This document shows positions 34,703 through 44,355 of a stretch of 64,000 nt of DNA, in pieces. Numbering within the stretch: the stretch's first letter is position 1; the number at the start of each line of letters is the position of its first letter. Source of the DNA: Lolliginicoccus suaedae (GTDB taxonomy: Bacteria; Actinomycetota; Actinomycetes; Mycobacteriales; Mycobacteriaceae); the NCBI RefSeq assembly GCF_008312885.1, contig NZ_VSSO01000001.1, positions 806,001 through 870,000 on the forward strand, read 5' to 3'. The notes under the pieces are model-generated. The model did no database searches and was not told the origin of the DNA. It saw nothing but the letters and a program-made list of their open reading frames with translations. Made by a program: the position numbers and the translations under genes.

Positions 34703-35545
34703 ATGCATGAGCAATGTGGACGCTCCGCGCTCGCCGCCGACGCGGTGACGATCGGCTACGGGGACGCGGACGTCGTATCGGCCGCCAGCCTCACCCTCTC
34801 GACCGGCGCGGTGGTCGCACTGGTCGGGCCCAACGGCTCGGGCAAGTCAACATTGCTGCGGGGGCTGGCCCGGCTGCAACGGCTCCGCGCCGGCACGGTC
34901 ACCCTCGATGACGACCGCGACGCAGCCAGGCTCAGCAGCAAGGAGTTCGCGCGCCAGCTCACCATGCTGGCCCAGAGCAGGCCGACACCCTCGGGCATGA
35001 CCGTGCGCGATGCCGTGGAGTTCGGCAGGCACCCGCACCGCACAGGCTGGCGCGGCCGCGACAAGGATGGGCCACGGCGCATCGAGGAGGCCCTCGCGCT
35101 CACCGGGATGACCACCAATGCCGATGTCCTCGTCGATGAGTTGTCCGGCGGCCAGCTCCAGCGCGCCTGGTTCGCCAGCGCACTCGCGCAGGACACCAAG
35201 GTCCTCCTGCTCGACGAGCCGACCAATCATCTCGACCTGCGCTACCAGGCCGAGATCCTCGAGCTCCTGCGCGCCCTGGCCGACAACCACGGCGTCGCCA
35301 TCGGAGTGGTGCTCCACGACCTCAACCATGCGGCGACGCTCGCCGACCGGGTAGCCGTCCTCTCGCGCGGCACCATCGTCGCCGAGGGCCCGCCCGCGGA
35401 AGTGTTCACCAGCACGCTGCTCAGCGAGGTCTACGAGATCGAGGTGACCGTCGACCGGCCGGGGCACGACCACGCGCCGGTCATCAACGTGCCGCGCATG
35501 CAGCTGCGGCAGCAACAACCCGCGAGCATCGGCTCGCGGTCCTGA
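34703..35545 (+). CDS. Iron-siderophore ABC transporter, ATP-binding protein (FepC-like)
   Basis: The protein has 280 residues from ATG 34703 (the longer frame to 34505 runs through the iron box). It has Walker A G-P-N-G-S-G-K-S-T, signature L-S-G-G-Q, Walker B L-L-L-D-E-P-T-N-H-L-D, and the D-loop and switch His region (V-L-H-D-L-N-H-A). The closest relatives are FepC/FhuC-type ATPases that drive import of Fe(III)-siderophores. It is followed by the binding protein (11 bases) and the permease. The IdeR-like box upstream predicts repression by iron. Confidence 0.9.
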   Translation: MHEQCGRSALAADAVTIGYGDADVVSAASLTLSTGAVVALVGPNGSGKSTLLRGLARLQRLRAGTVTLDDDRDAARLSSKEFARQLTMLAQSRPTPSGMTVRDAVEFGRHPHRTGWRGRDKDGPRRIEEALALTGMTTNADVLVDELSGGQLQRAWFASALAQDTKVLLLDEPTNHLDLRYQAEILELLRALADNHGVAIGVVLHDLNHAATLADRVAVLSRGTIVAEGPPAEVFTSTLLSEVYEIEVTVDRPGHDHAPVINVPRMQLRQQQPASIGSRS

Positions 35546-35555
35546 TGGAGGTTCA

Positions 35556-36545
35556 ATGAAGTCACGATCTATCCAGTGGGGCGGGCTCGCCCTGATCGCG
35601 GCGCTGGCGGCGAGCGCCTGCGGCTCGACGGAAGCACCCGTCGACGCCACCGGGCAATCCTCCGCGGACGCGATCACGGTCACTGACGGGCGCGGCGAGG
35701 AAGTGACCCTGCCCAACGGCCCGGCCACCCGCGTCGTCGCGCTCGAGTGGAACCAGGCCGAGATGGTCGTCACCCTCGGGGGCGAGCTCGTCGGCCTGTC
35801 CGATCCCGACGGCTACACCAGCTGGGTCGGCGACGTGGCGCCGCTGCCCAACGATCCGGTGGATGTCGGCGTGCGCAGGGAACCGAGCATCGAGACGGTG
35901 TCCTCCCTCTCGCCCGACCTCATCATCGGCGGGCTCAGCTCCATTCCCGAGGAGGCACTGGAGCAGATGGAGCGGATCGCACCGGTGGCATTGCTCACCG
36001 GGGCCAGCGCCGACGATCCGATCGGCACCGTGCGCGCGGACTTCGGGATCGTCGCGGAGCTGCTCGGCAAGCAGGACGAGGCCGACAATGTCCTCGCGGA
36101 CCTCGACGCGACGATCGCCGAGAACGCGACTCGGGTCGAGGAAGCAGGCCTCGCGGGAACCCCCGTCGTCCTGAGCTCCCCGTATGCCAGTGGCGCGAGC
36201 CTCACTATCCGCATGCACGGGCCGCGCACCGCTGTCCAGCAGGTCGCTGACAAGATGGGCCTGGCCCCCGCCTGGACCGATCCCGGCGACGACGCCTTCG
36301 GATTGTCGAACATCGACCTCGAGGGTCTCACCGAGCTTCCGGCCGACACCGTCTTCATGTATTGGGGCAACCGGGAGAGCGACGATGTGGTGAGCACGTC
36401 CATGGCGGGCAACGCCCTCTGGGACAACCTCCCCTTCGTCCAGGCCGGGCGGGTCCACGAGGCCGCTGTGGCGATCTGGGCCTACGGTGGTCCCGCATCG
36501 CTGAAGGCATGGAGCAATGACATCATCCGGGTGCTCGGGGCCTAG
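35556..36545 (+). CDS. Iron-siderophore ABC transporter, substrate-binding lipoprotein (FepB-like)
   Basis: The 329-residue lipoprotein has a signal ending A-S-A-C (Cys22). The mature part has the Fe-siderophore binding fold: R-V-V-A-L-E-W-N-Q-A-E near the start, P-D-L-I-I-G-G linker region, and a C-terminal L-P-F-V-Q-A-G-R-V. It would capture a ferric siderophore in the cell envelope and hand it to the fused permease. A GGAGG site lies just before the ATG. The siderophore cannot be named from the sequence. Confidence 0.9.
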   Translation: MKSRSIQWGGLALIAALAASACGSTEAPVDATGQSSADAITVTDGRGEEVTLPNGPATRVVALEWNQAEMVVTLGGELVGLSDPDGYTSWVGDVAPLPNDPVDVGVRREPSIETVSSLSPDLIIGGLSSIPEEALEQMERIAPVALLTGASADDPIGTVRADFGIVAELLGKQDEADNVLADLDATIAENATRVEEAGLAGTPVVLSSPYASGASLTIRMHGPRTAVQQVADKMGLAPAWTDPGDDAFGLSNIDLEGLTELPADTVFMYWGNRESDDVVSTSMAGNALWDNLPFVQAGRVHEAAVAIWAYGGPASLKAWSNDIIRVLGA

Positions 36546-38670
36546 CTTGACGATCGCCCCCTCCGCTACCCGCGACGGGCAACGCCGGGAGCCTCCCCAC
36601 GAGGCTCCCGCGTTGCCCGTCCGCCGGGGCTGGTCCGTCACCACGATGGCGACGGCCTCGATCCTGCTGCTGCTCTGGCTCCTTGCCGCGGTGGCCGTGC
36701 ACCTGACGCAGGGCACCGCTGATCTCGGCGCGACGGAGCTCTGGCAGCTCGCGACCGGCCAGGGAACCTCGCAGGCAGCGAGCATCGTCGCTGAGTCACG
36801 CCTGCCTCGCTTGCTCGCCGGGCTCACCGTCGGGGCCGCCCTCGGTGCCTCGGGCGCCACCATGCAGGCCGTCGCGCGAAACCCGCTCGCCTCGCCCGAC
36901 ACCACAGCGGTCAACGCGGGCGCGTTCCTCTGCCTCACCGTGGTCGCTGTCCTCGGCTACACGCTCTCCCCGCTCACGGGCGCTGCCTTCGCCTTCCTCG
37001 GCGGGCTCGCCGCCGCGACGGTGGTCATCGTGCTGTCCTCGGGCGCCTCGGCCTCGCCCATCCGCTTGGTGCTCGCCGGATCAGCCATCACCACTGGTCT
37101 CGCCTCGATCACCGCCGTGCTACTCCTGCTGTTCCCCTGGCAGACGCAGAACCTGTTCGCCTGGGGCGCGGGATCGCTGGGGCAGAACGGCGCCACCTCG
37201 GTCCGCGCCCTGGCACCCATCGTGGTGGTCGCGCTGATCGCCGTGGTGCTGCTCGGACGCCGGCTTGATCTGCTGCAGCTCGGCGATGACGCGGCACGAT
37301 CCCTGGGCATGAACGTGACCGGCGCAAGGATCGGCTTCGTCCTGCTCGCGGTAGTCCTTGCCACGACATCGGTCGCGATCGTGGGCCCCATCGGCTTCGT
37401 CGGCCTGTGCGCTCCCGTGCTCATGCGCCTGCTCGCCCACTGGGTGCGGCCGATGCGGCGCCACCGGGTCCTGGTCGTGATGAGCGCGCTCGCGGGCGTC
37501 GCGCTTGTGCTCACCGCTGATGTCGCGCTGCGGGCCTCGTTCGGCTCGGTGAGCGGGGTGACTGTCCCAACAGGTGTCATCACCTCGTTGCTCGGCGCGG
37601 TCGTGCTGATCGTGCTGGCCCAGCGGACCCGCGCGAGCATGAGCACCGACACTCTCGCCACGATGCATGCGGCAACGCGCCGGGGGCTGGGTGCTCAGCT
37701 CGTGATTGCCGGTGCCGTGCTCGTCCTCGCCGGTGCCGCGATGGCCGCCGTGCTCATCGGCGACAGCACCTTGCTCCTCGGCGATGTGGCGCATTGGTTC
37801 CAGGGCGTGGCGTCGGTGCATGTGCAGATCGTTCTCGAGACGCGCGTTCCGCGGGTCCTCGCGGCTCTTCTGGCCGGGGCCAGCCTCGCTCTCGCCGGGG
37901 CGCTGGTGCAGGCAGTGACGCGCAATCCGCTCGCGGACCCGGGGATCCTGGGGATCTCGGGCGCGGCCGGGCTCGGCGCCGTCGCCGTCATCATCTCCTC
38001 CACCACCGTCGGTTTCGCCCGGACGCTCGGCGGCGCGCTCCTCGGCGCGGCGATCGCGGCGGTCATCGTATTCCTGCTTGGCGCTCGCGGCAGCACGGAC
38101 CAGACGCGGATGGTCCTGGTGGGCGTCGGGGTCGGTGCCGGGGCCAGCGCGCTGACAACGCTGCTCATCGTGCAGTCCGATCCGTGGAACCAGAACATGG
38201 CGATCACCTGGCTCGGTGGATCGACGTACGGTGCCACCCTGCTGCACCAGGCCCCGATGCTGGCCGCCCTCGCAGTGGCGGTGATCGTGGTGTCGCGGAC
38301 CGCGCGCGATCTCGACCTCGTCCAGTTCGACGACACGACGCCGCGAACCCTGGGGATCGATCTGCACCGCACCCAGCTGCTGCATATCTCGATCGCCGTG
38401 CTGCTGACCGCGGCGGCGACCGCGTCGATCGGTGTCATCGCGTTCGTGGGGCTCGTCGCGCCGCATGCTGCCCGCCTGATGATCGGGAAGCGGCACCGGC
38501 ACATGCTGCCGCTGTCGATCACGCTGGGCGCGCTGCTCGTGGTGATCGCGGACCTCGTGGGCCGCGCGGCCATCGCGCCGGGCCAGCTTCCAGCAGGCAT
38601 GGTGACGGCCGTGATCGGCACGCCCTACTTCCTATGGCTGCTGTGGCGGATGCGGCCCCAGCGCGGCTAG
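36517..38670 (+). CDS. Iron-siderophore permease, two FecCD domains fused (FhuB-like)
   Basis: A permease of about 717 residues in which two FecCD domains are joined in one chain (about 45-365 and 385-717), each with G-A-x-(G/L)-A-x-x-G-A-x-(M/V)-Q-A near its start and an F-V-G-L-x-A-P segment later, as in FhuB. It starts at ATG 36517, which overlaps the binding-protein gene by 29 bases (GGAG precedes), or at TTG 36547 or ATG 36646. With the ATPase and binding protein it makes a complete importer. The stop shares CTAG with the stop of the convergent HAD gene. Confidence 0.88.
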   Translation: MTSSGCSGPSLTIAPSATRDGQRREPPHEAPALPVRRGWSVTTMATASILLLLWLLAAVAVHLTQGTADLGATELWQLATGQGTSQAASIVAESRLPRLLAGLTVGAALGASGATMQAVARNPLASPDTTAVNAGAFLCLTVVAVLGYTLSPLTGAAFAFLGGLAAATVVIVLSSGASASPIRLVLAGSAITTGLASITAVLLLLFPWQTQNLFAWGAGSLGQNGATSVRALAPIVVVALIAVVLLGRRLDLLQLGDDAARSLGMNVTGARIGFVLLAVVLATTSVAIVGPIGFVGLCAPVLMRLLAHWVRPMRRHRVLVVMSALAGVALVLTADVALRASFGSVSGVTVPTGVITSLLGAVVLIVLAQRTRASMSTDTLATMHAATRRGLGAQLVIAGAVLVLAGAAMAAVLIGDSTLLLGDVAHWFQGVASVHVQIVLETRVPRVLAALLAGASLALAGALVQAVTRNPLADPGILGISGAAGLGAVAVIISSTTVGFARTLGGALLGAAIAAVIVFLLGARGSTDQTRMVLVGVGVGAGASALTTLLIVQSDPWNQNMAITWLGGSTYGATLLHQAPMLAALAVAVIVVSRTARDLDLVQFDDTTPRTLGIDLHRTQLLHISIAVLLTAAATASIGVIAFVGLVAPHAARLMIGKRHRHMLPLSITLGALLVVIADLVGRAAIAPGQLPAGMVTAVIGTPYFLWLLWRMRPQRG

Positions 38671-39350
38671 CGCGGCATCCAGATGGCGCGCAGCTCGTCG
38701 AGGGTGAGGCCCTCGAGGCTGTGGCGCTGGACGCGGCGCGGACCCGCCGGGACGGGCACGGCGCACGGGATGACGAGGACGGTCGCGCCCGCTGCCTCGG
38801 CGGCGGCGGTACCGGTCGACGAGTCCTCGATGGCGAGGCAATCCGCCGGACGCAGACCAAGCAGATCGGCGGCCTTCTCGTAGGGCTCGGGGTGCGGCTT
38901 GCCGAGCTTCACCTCGTCACCGCACACGATGGCACCGAACCTGTCCCGGCCCAGAGTGCCGAGCGCCCGCTCGGTGAGGTAGCGCTCGGTGTTGGTGACC
39001 AGTGCCATCGGCATGCCACTGCGGCCCACCATGTCGAGGGCAGCGCGAGCGCCTGGCCGCCACACCAGTCCCGCATCGAACAGCTCGGCGGTCTTGGCGC
39101 GCAGCCAGTCACCGGCCGTCGAGAGGTCAGCAGGCGTGTAGGACAGGCCGAGGTCGTCGAACAGGATGGTCAGGCTGTGCGCCATGTTGGAGCCGACCAT
39201 CGCTTCGCGTCCCTCGGTGGACAGCGTGCCGCCGAGATGCTCCGCGAGCGCCTCGAGGGACACATCCCACAGCTTCTCGCTGTCGAGGAGGGTGCCATCC
39301 ATGTCCCAGAGGACCGCGGCCAGCCCTCCGCTACTGCTCCGATCAGACAT
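38667..39350 (-). CDS. HAD-superfamily hydrolase (beta-phosphoglucomutase-like), downstream of metH
   Basis: The 227-residue HAD protein has D-M-D-G-T-L (motif I, nucleophile Asp), V-T-N-T (motif II), the Lys in L-G-K-P-H-P-E-P-Y (motif III) and I-E-D-S-S-T-G (motif IV). It has a helical cap between motifs I and II, as in phosphoglycolate phosphatase-like enzymes. Its ATG overlaps the metH stop by 8 bases (ATGTCTGA), so it is translated with metH. The substrate is unknown; a phosphatase role in metabolite clean-up is possible. Confidence 0.85.
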   Translation of the reverse strand: MSDRSSSGGLAAVLWDMDGTLLDSEKLWDVSLEALAEHLGGTLSTEGREAMVGSNMAHSLTILFDDLGLSYTPADLSTAGDWLRAKTAELFDAGLVWRPGARAALDMVGRSGMPMALVTNTERYLTERALGTLGRDRFGAIVCGDEVKLGKPHPEPYEKAADLLGLRPADCLAIEDSSTGTAAAEAAGATVLVIPCAVPVPAGPRRVQRHSLEGLTLDELRAIWMPR

Positions 39351-42300
39351 TGAAGTACTTGGCCTCCGGATGGTGCAGCACGAACGCGTCGGTGGATTGC
39401 TCGGGGTGCAGCTGGTACTCCTCGGACAGCACCACGCCTAGCCGCTCCGGCTCGAGCAGCTCCACGAGGGTGGCGCGGTCCTCGAGATTGGGGCACGCCC
39501 CGTAGCCGAAGGAGTAGCGGGCTCCCCGGTAGCCGAGCTTGAAGAACTCCTGCACGTCCTCGGGATCATCGCTGGCGACCTTGTTGCCGCTCTCGTACAC
39601 GAGCTCCTCGCGGACCCGCTGGTGCCAGTACTCGGCGAGCGCCTCGGTGAGCTGCACGCCGATGCCGTGGACCTCGAGGTAGTCGCGGTAGGCGTTCTCG
39701 GCGAACAGGTCGTTGGCGAAGTCCGCGATGGGCTTGCCCATGGTGACGAGCTGGAACGGCAGCACATCCACCTGGCCGGTCTCGCGGGCATGCTCGCGCG
39801 AGCGGATGAAGTCGGCCACGCACAGGAACCGGTCCCGCTGCTGCCGCGGGAAGGTGAACGAGCATCGCACGGGCGCATCCGGGTCGGGTGACTCGAGCAC
39901 GTGCACGGTGTCCTTCTCCGACACCGCCGCGAAGTAGCCGTAGACGACGGCAGCGTGGGCGAGGATGCCCTCGGTGGCGAGGCGGTCGAGCCAGTAGCGC
40001 AGCCGTGGCCGCCCCTCGGTCTCGACGAGATCCTCGTAGCTGGGCCCCTCGCTGCCCCGCACGCCGCGCAGGCCCCACTGGCCCATGAACAGGGCCCGCT
40101 CATCGAGCGTGGTGGAGTAGTCGTTCAAGCTGATTCCCTTGACCACCCGGGTGCCCCAGAAGGGCGGCGTGGGCACGTCCATGTCGGCAGCGACATCGGA
40201 GCGCTCGGGCACGACGATGGGTGCTTGCTCGGCCTTGCGCTTCTCAGCGATGCGCTTGGAGCGCTCGTGCCTTGCCTTGCGCTCCTCCTCCTTGCGGCGG
40301 GCCTCGATGGCCTCGGGACTGTCCGGGTCCGGCCCCTGCCCGCGCTTCTCCGCGATGAGGGTATCCATCAACCGCAGTCCCTCGAACGCGTCGCGCGCGT
40401 AGCGGACCTGCCCGTCGTAGACCTCGGTCAGGTCGTTCTCCACGTAGGTGCGGGTCAGTGCCGCCCCACCGAGCAGGACGGGGAACTGATCGGCCATGCC
40501 GCGCTGGTTGATCTCCTGGAGGTTCTCCTTCATCACCACGGTGGACTTGACGAGCAGACCAGACATGCCGATCACATCGGCCTTGTTCTCCACAGCGGCA
40601 TCGAGGATCGCCGAGATGGGCTGCTTGATCCCAAGATTGACGACGTCGTAGCCGTTGTTGCTGAGGATGATGTCGACGAGGTTCTTGCCGATGTCATGGA
40701 CGTCGCCCTTGACGGTGGCGAGCACGATGCGGCCCTTGCCGTCCTCATCGGTGGCTTCCATGTACGGCTCGAGGTGGGCGACCGCGGTCTTCATCACTTC
40801 CGCGGAGGTCAGGACGAAGGGCAGCTGCATCTGGCCGGAGCCGAACAGCTCGCCCACCTCCTTCATGCCCGCGAGCAGATGATCGTTGATGATGGCGAGC
40901 GGCGGCTTCTCCCCCATCGCCTCGTCGAGATCATCCTCGAGGCCGTTGCGCTCGCCGTCGACGATGCGCCGCTCGAGCCGCTCGAACAGAGGCAGCGCCG
41001 CGAGCTCGGCCGCCCTGGACTCGCGCGCCGACGCTGCCGAGACACCCTCGAACAGCTTCATGAATGTCTGCAGCGGGTCGTAATCGTCACGGCGACGGTT
41101 GTAGACGAGGTCGAGCGCGACCTTGCGCTGCTCCTCGCCGATCTTCGACATCGGCAGGATCTTCGAGGCGTGCACGATGGCCGTATCGAGCCCGGCCTGG
41201 GTGCACTCGTGGAGGAAGACCGAGTTCAGCACCTGCCGGGCGGCAGCGTTGAGGCCGAAGGAGATGTTCGACACCCCAAGGGTGGTGTGCACGCGCGGGC
41301 GCTTCTCCTTGAGCATACGGATGGCCTCGATCGTCTCGAGCCCGTCGCGGCGGACCTCCTCCTGCCCGGTGGAGATCGGGAAGGTGAGGCAGTCGACGAT
41401 GATGTCTTCCTCGCGCAGCCCCCAGTTCGTGGTGATGTCCTCGATGAGGCGCTCAGCGATGCCCACCTTCCATTCGGCGGTGCGGGCCTGGCCCTCCTCA
41501 TCGATGCACAGCGCCACCACAGCGGCCCCGTGCTCCTTGACCAGCCGCATGATCTTCTGGAACCGCGAATCCGGCCCGGCACCGTCCTCGTAGTTCACCG
41601 AGTTGATGGCGCAGCGCCCGCCCAGATGCTCGAGACCGGCCCGCAGCACCTCCGGCTCGGTCGAGTCGAGCATGATCGGCAGCGTGGAGGACGTCGCTAG
41701 CCGCGAGGCGAGCTCGGACATGTCGGCGGCGCCATCACGACCGACGTAGTCGATGCACAGATCGAGCATGTGCGCGCCATCGCGGGTCTGGTCCTTGGCG
41801 ATGTCGAGGCACTTCTGCCAATCGGCGTCGAGCATCGCGTCGCGGAAAGCCTTGGAGCCGTTGGCGTTGGTGCGCTCGCCGATCATCAGGATGGAGCTGT
41901 CCTGCTCGAAGGGGACCGCCGTGTACAGCGATGCCACGCCCGGCTCCGGCCGGGGATCCCGCTTGGCCTTCTCGACAGCGCGGACAGCGTCGCGAACCGC
42001 GGTGATGTGCTCCGGGGTGGTGCCGCAGCAGCCTCCCACCATGCCGAGCCCGTAATCGGTGACGAACCCGGTCAGCGCGGTGGCGAGCTCGTCGGCCGTC
42101 AGGGGGTACTCGGCGCCGTTGCGCCCGAGCACCGGCAGTCCCGCGTTGGGCATCACCGACACCGGCAACCGCGAATGCTTCGACAGATGGCGCAGGTGCT
42201 CGCTCATCTCCTCGGGGCCCGTGGCGCAGTTCAGCCCGATCATGTCGATGCCCAGGGGCTCGAGAGCGGTCAGCGCCGCGCCGATCTCGCTGCCGAGCAG

Positions 42301-42909
42301 CATCGTCCCCGTGGTCTCCATGGTGACGTGCGTGATGATCGGCAGCCGCGACCCCGCCTTGTCCATGGCGTGCTGCGCGCCAATGATCGCTGCCTTGACC
42401 TGCAGCAGATCCTGGCTCGTCTCGATGAGGATGGCGTCCGCGCCACCGTCGATCATGCCGAGCGCGCATTCGGTGTAGGCATCGCGCAGCGCGGCGAACG
42501 GCGCATGGCCGAGGGTGGGCAGCTTCGTGCCTGGACCGATGGAGCCCAGCACGAATCGCCCGATCCCATCCGGGCCCGGGCTGTACTCGTCGCATGCCTC
42601 GCGGGCGAGGCGGGTACCCCGCTCGGCGAGGTCCCGGATGCGATCCTCGATGTCATAGTCCGCGAGGTTCGGCAGGTTGCAGCCGAAGGTATTGGTCTCG
42701 ATGGCATCAGCGCCCGCCTCGAGATAAGAGTGGTGGATATGGCGCAGGACATCGGGGCGCGTCTCGTTGAGGATCTCGTTGCAGCCCTCGAGGCCGCGGA
42801 AGTCGTCGAGGGTGAGCTCGGCCGCCTGCAGCATCGTGCCCATCGCGCCATCACCGATCAGGACACGGCGGGACAAGGCATCGAGAAACTTCGGCGAAGG
42901 CACAGGCAT
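39343..42909 (-). CDS. metH: Cobalamin-dependent methionine synthase
   Basis: The 1188-residue enzyme transfers the methyl group of methyltetrahydrofolate via B12 to homocysteine. Domains in order: homocysteine S-methyltransferase (about 1-330; zinc cysteines in L-N-C-A-T and G-G-C-C-G), pterin-binding domain (about 345-620), cap and B12-binding domain (about 640-880; D-V-H-D-I-G-K-N gives the His ligand of cobalt) and the AdoMet reactivation domain (about 930-1188). ATG 42909 has GGAG nearby; an in-frame TTG lies at 42939. It corresponds to Rv2124c. No B12 riboswitch is evident in the short spacer upstream. Confidence 0.97.
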   Translation of the reverse strand: MPVPSPKFLDALSRRVLIGDGAMGTMLQAAELTLDDFRGLEGCNEILNETRPDVLRHIHHSYLEAGADAIETNTFGCNLPNLADYDIEDRIRDLAERGTRLAREACDEYSPGPDGIGRFVLGSIGPGTKLPTLGHAPFAALRDAYTECALGMIDGGADAILIETSQDLLQVKAAIIGAQHAMDKAGSRLPIITHVTMETTGTMLLGSEIGAALTALEPLGIDMIGLNCATGPEEMSEHLRHLSKHSRLPVSVMPNAGLPVLGRNGAEYPLTADELATALTGFVTDYGLGMVGGCCGTTPEHITAVRDAVRAVEKAKRDPRPEPGVASLYTAVPFEQDSSILMIGERTNANGSKAFRDAMLDADWQKCLDIAKDQTRDGAHMLDLCIDYVGRDGAADMSELASRLATSSTLPIMLDSTEPEVLRAGLEHLGGRCAINSVNYEDGAGPDSRFQKIMRLVKEHGAAVVALCIDEEGQARTAEWKVGIAERLIEDITTNWGLREEDIIVDCLTFPISTGQEEVRRDGLETIEAIRMLKEKRPRVHTTLGVSNISFGLNAAARQVLNSVFLHECTQAGLDTAIVHASKILPMSKIGEEQRKVALDLVYNRRRDDYDPLQTFMKLFEGVSAASARESRAAELAALPLFERLERRIVDGERNGLEDDLDEAMGEKPPLAIINDHLLAGMKEVGELFGSGQMQLPFVLTSAEVMKTAVAHLEPYMEATDEDGKGRIVLATVKGDVHDIGKNLVDIILSNNGYDVVNLGIKQPISAILDAAVENKADVIGMSGLLVKSTVVMKENLQEINQRGMADQFPVLLGGAALTRTYVENDLTEVYDGQVRYARDAFEGLRLMDTLIAEKRGQGPDPDSPEAIEARRKEEERKARHERSKRIAEKRKAEQAPIVVPERSDVAADMDVPTPPFWGTRVVKGISLNDYSTTLDERALFMGQWGLRGVRGSEGPSYEDLVETEGRPRLRYWLDRLATEGILAHAAVVYGYFAAVSEKDTVHVLESPDPDAPVRCSFTFPRQQRDRFLCVADFIRSREHARETGQVDVLPFQLVTMGKPIADFANDLFAENAYRDYLEVHGIGVQLTEALAEYWHQRVREELVYESGNKVASDDPEDVQEFFKLGYRGARYSFGYGACPNLEDRATLVELLEPERLGVVLSEEYQLHPEQSTDAFVLHHPEAKYFNV

Positions 42910-42952
42910 GGACTCCAGGGTAATGGTCGGGACCGACAATCCTCATCATCGG

Positions 42953-42974
42953 TGCTCGCGCTAGCGCGCGCGAG
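42953..42974. repeat. GC-rich inverted repeat between metH and the PAC2 gene
   Basis: GCTCGCGC, a short AT-poor centre, then GCGCGAGC form an 8-bp hairpin arm pair in the divergent spacer between metH and PAC2. It may be a regulator site or structure in either leader; no known motif is matched. Confidence 0.4.
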
Positions 42975-43067
42975 CAGAACGCCCGCGCCACGCTACCTGC
43001 TGCGCGAGTCGGGCCGAAACCACCCACCGGCACGCGGAAGGAGCCCGATCGGTCGTAGGCTGCACGT

Positions 43068-43973
43068 GTGAGCATCCGCTACGAGACCAACGACCCGCCA
43101 TCCCTCCGCGACCCCGTCATGGTCGCCGCGTTCGAGGGATGGAACGACGCGGGCGACGCCGCCACCGACGCGGTGGAGTACCTGGAGCTCATCTGGGATG
43201 CCTCGCCGCTCGCCGAGCTCGAGGCCGACGACTTCTACGACTATCAGGTCAACCGGCCCACCGTCCGGCTGGTCAACGGCATCACCCGCGAGATCACCTG
43301 GCCCAGCACCCGCATCTCGGCCTGCACTCCCCCGGGAAGCGACCACGACCTCGTGCTGCTGCGCGGCATCGAGCCGAACTTCCGGTGGCGGACCTTCTGC
43401 GACGAGATCCTCGGGCTCGCCGAGTCCCTCGGCGTCACCAGGATCATCCTCATCGGCGCGCTGCTCGCCGACACCCCGCACACCCGCCCGGTGCCCGTCA
43501 CAGGCACAGCCTTCAGCGCCGAGGTCGCCAAGCAGTACGGCCTCGAGCAGACCAAGTACGAGGGCCCCACCGGGATCGTGGGAGTGCTGCAGGACCAATG
43601 CGTCCGGCGCGGGATCCCCGCAGTGAGCTTCTGGGCAGCGATACCGCACTATGTGGCACAGCCCCCCAACCCCAAGGGCACCGTCGCGCTGCTGCGCCGC
43701 ATCGAGGATGTCCTCGACATGGAGGTCCCGCTCGGCGAGATGCCCACCCAGGCAGAGGAGTGGGAGCAGGCCATCAGCGAGATGGCCGAGGACGACGAGG
43801 AGATCGCCGAGTACGTGCGGGCGCTCGAGGAACGAGGCGACGCCGAGGATGATCTCGGGCAGCTCGCATCGAAGATCGACGGGGAAGAGATCGCCCACGA
43901 GTTCGAGCGCTACCTTCGCCGCCGCGGCCCCGGCACAGCAGGCGGGCACGGGCCAGGCTCATCGGACTCGTAG
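43068..43973 (+). CDS. PAC2 family protein (proteasome assembly chaperone-like)
   Basis: The 301-residue protein has the conserved PAC2 start V-A-A-F-E-G-W-N-D-A-G-D-A-A and the later G-x-T-G-I-V-G-V-L, S-F-W-A-A-I-P-H-Y motifs, followed by an acidic, coiled-coil C-terminus (about 225-275). It starts with GTG 43068. This family is near-universal in actinobacteria and corresponds to Rv2125 in M. tuberculosis by position next to metH. It resembles proteasome assembly chaperones; its function is not firmly known. Confidence 0.88.
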   Translation: MSIRYETNDPPSLRDPVMVAAFEGWNDAGDAATDAVEYLELIWDASPLAELEADDFYDYQVNRPTVRLVNGITREITWPSTRISACTPPGSDHDLVLLRGIEPNFRWRTFCDEILGLAESLGVTRIILIGALLADTPHTRPVPVTGTAFSAEVAKQYGLEQTKYEGPTGIVGVLQDQCVRRGIPAVSFWAAIPHYVAQPPNPKGTVALLRRIEDVLDMEVPLGEMPTQAEEWEQAISEMAEDDEEIAEYVRALEERGDAEDDLGQLASKIDGEEIAHEFERYLRRRGPGTAGGHGPGSSDS

Positions 43974-44045
43974 CGCTCCTCGCGCTCGCGCCCCGCTTCC
44001 GGGATCCTGGAGGAGTACCACCCACGTCGAGAACAGGAGGGGCGC

Positions 44046-44342
44046 ATGTTCGCCATCCTCGCGCTGGTCGCTATCGCGCTGATGACCGCGACCGTCCTCG
44101 CATTCGCGGCGAGCGGCCCCAAGACGTACTGGCGGGTCAGCGCCGCCCTGCTGTGGGCAGGGATGGCGGTGTTCATCGCCCGTGCCACGGTTCTCGAGGA
44201 CCTCGATGGCCTGCCATTCCTTCTCCCGCTGGGCATGCTGCTGCTCATCAGCGGCAGCATCGCCACCTACACGCGCGTCATCGTCAGCACCCTTGACACG
44301 CTGGAACGGCGAGATGGCCCCGCTGGGCGCCGCCGCTGGTAG
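44046..44342 (+). CDS. Small membrane protein, about three transmembrane helices
   Basis: The 98-residue protein starts at ATG 44046 behind GGAGGGG. Three hydrophobic helices (about 2-23, 30-47 and 56-76) are followed by a charged C-terminus. I recognise no family. It follows PAC2 by 72 bases on the same strand and converges on a small gene at 44356. Confidence 0.6.
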   Translation: MFAILALVAIALMTATVLAFAASGPKTYWRVSAALLWAGMAVFIARATVLEDLDGLPFLLPLGMLLLISGSIATYTRVIVSTLDTLERRDGPAGRRRW

Positions 44343-44355
44343 TGGCCTCTGGTGG

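Noticed and set aside
42910-43067. Cobalamin riboswitch upstream of metH
   Set aside because: The spacer is only about 158 bases and shared with a divergent gene; no B12-box or matching multi-arm structure was seen, only a short GC hairpin.
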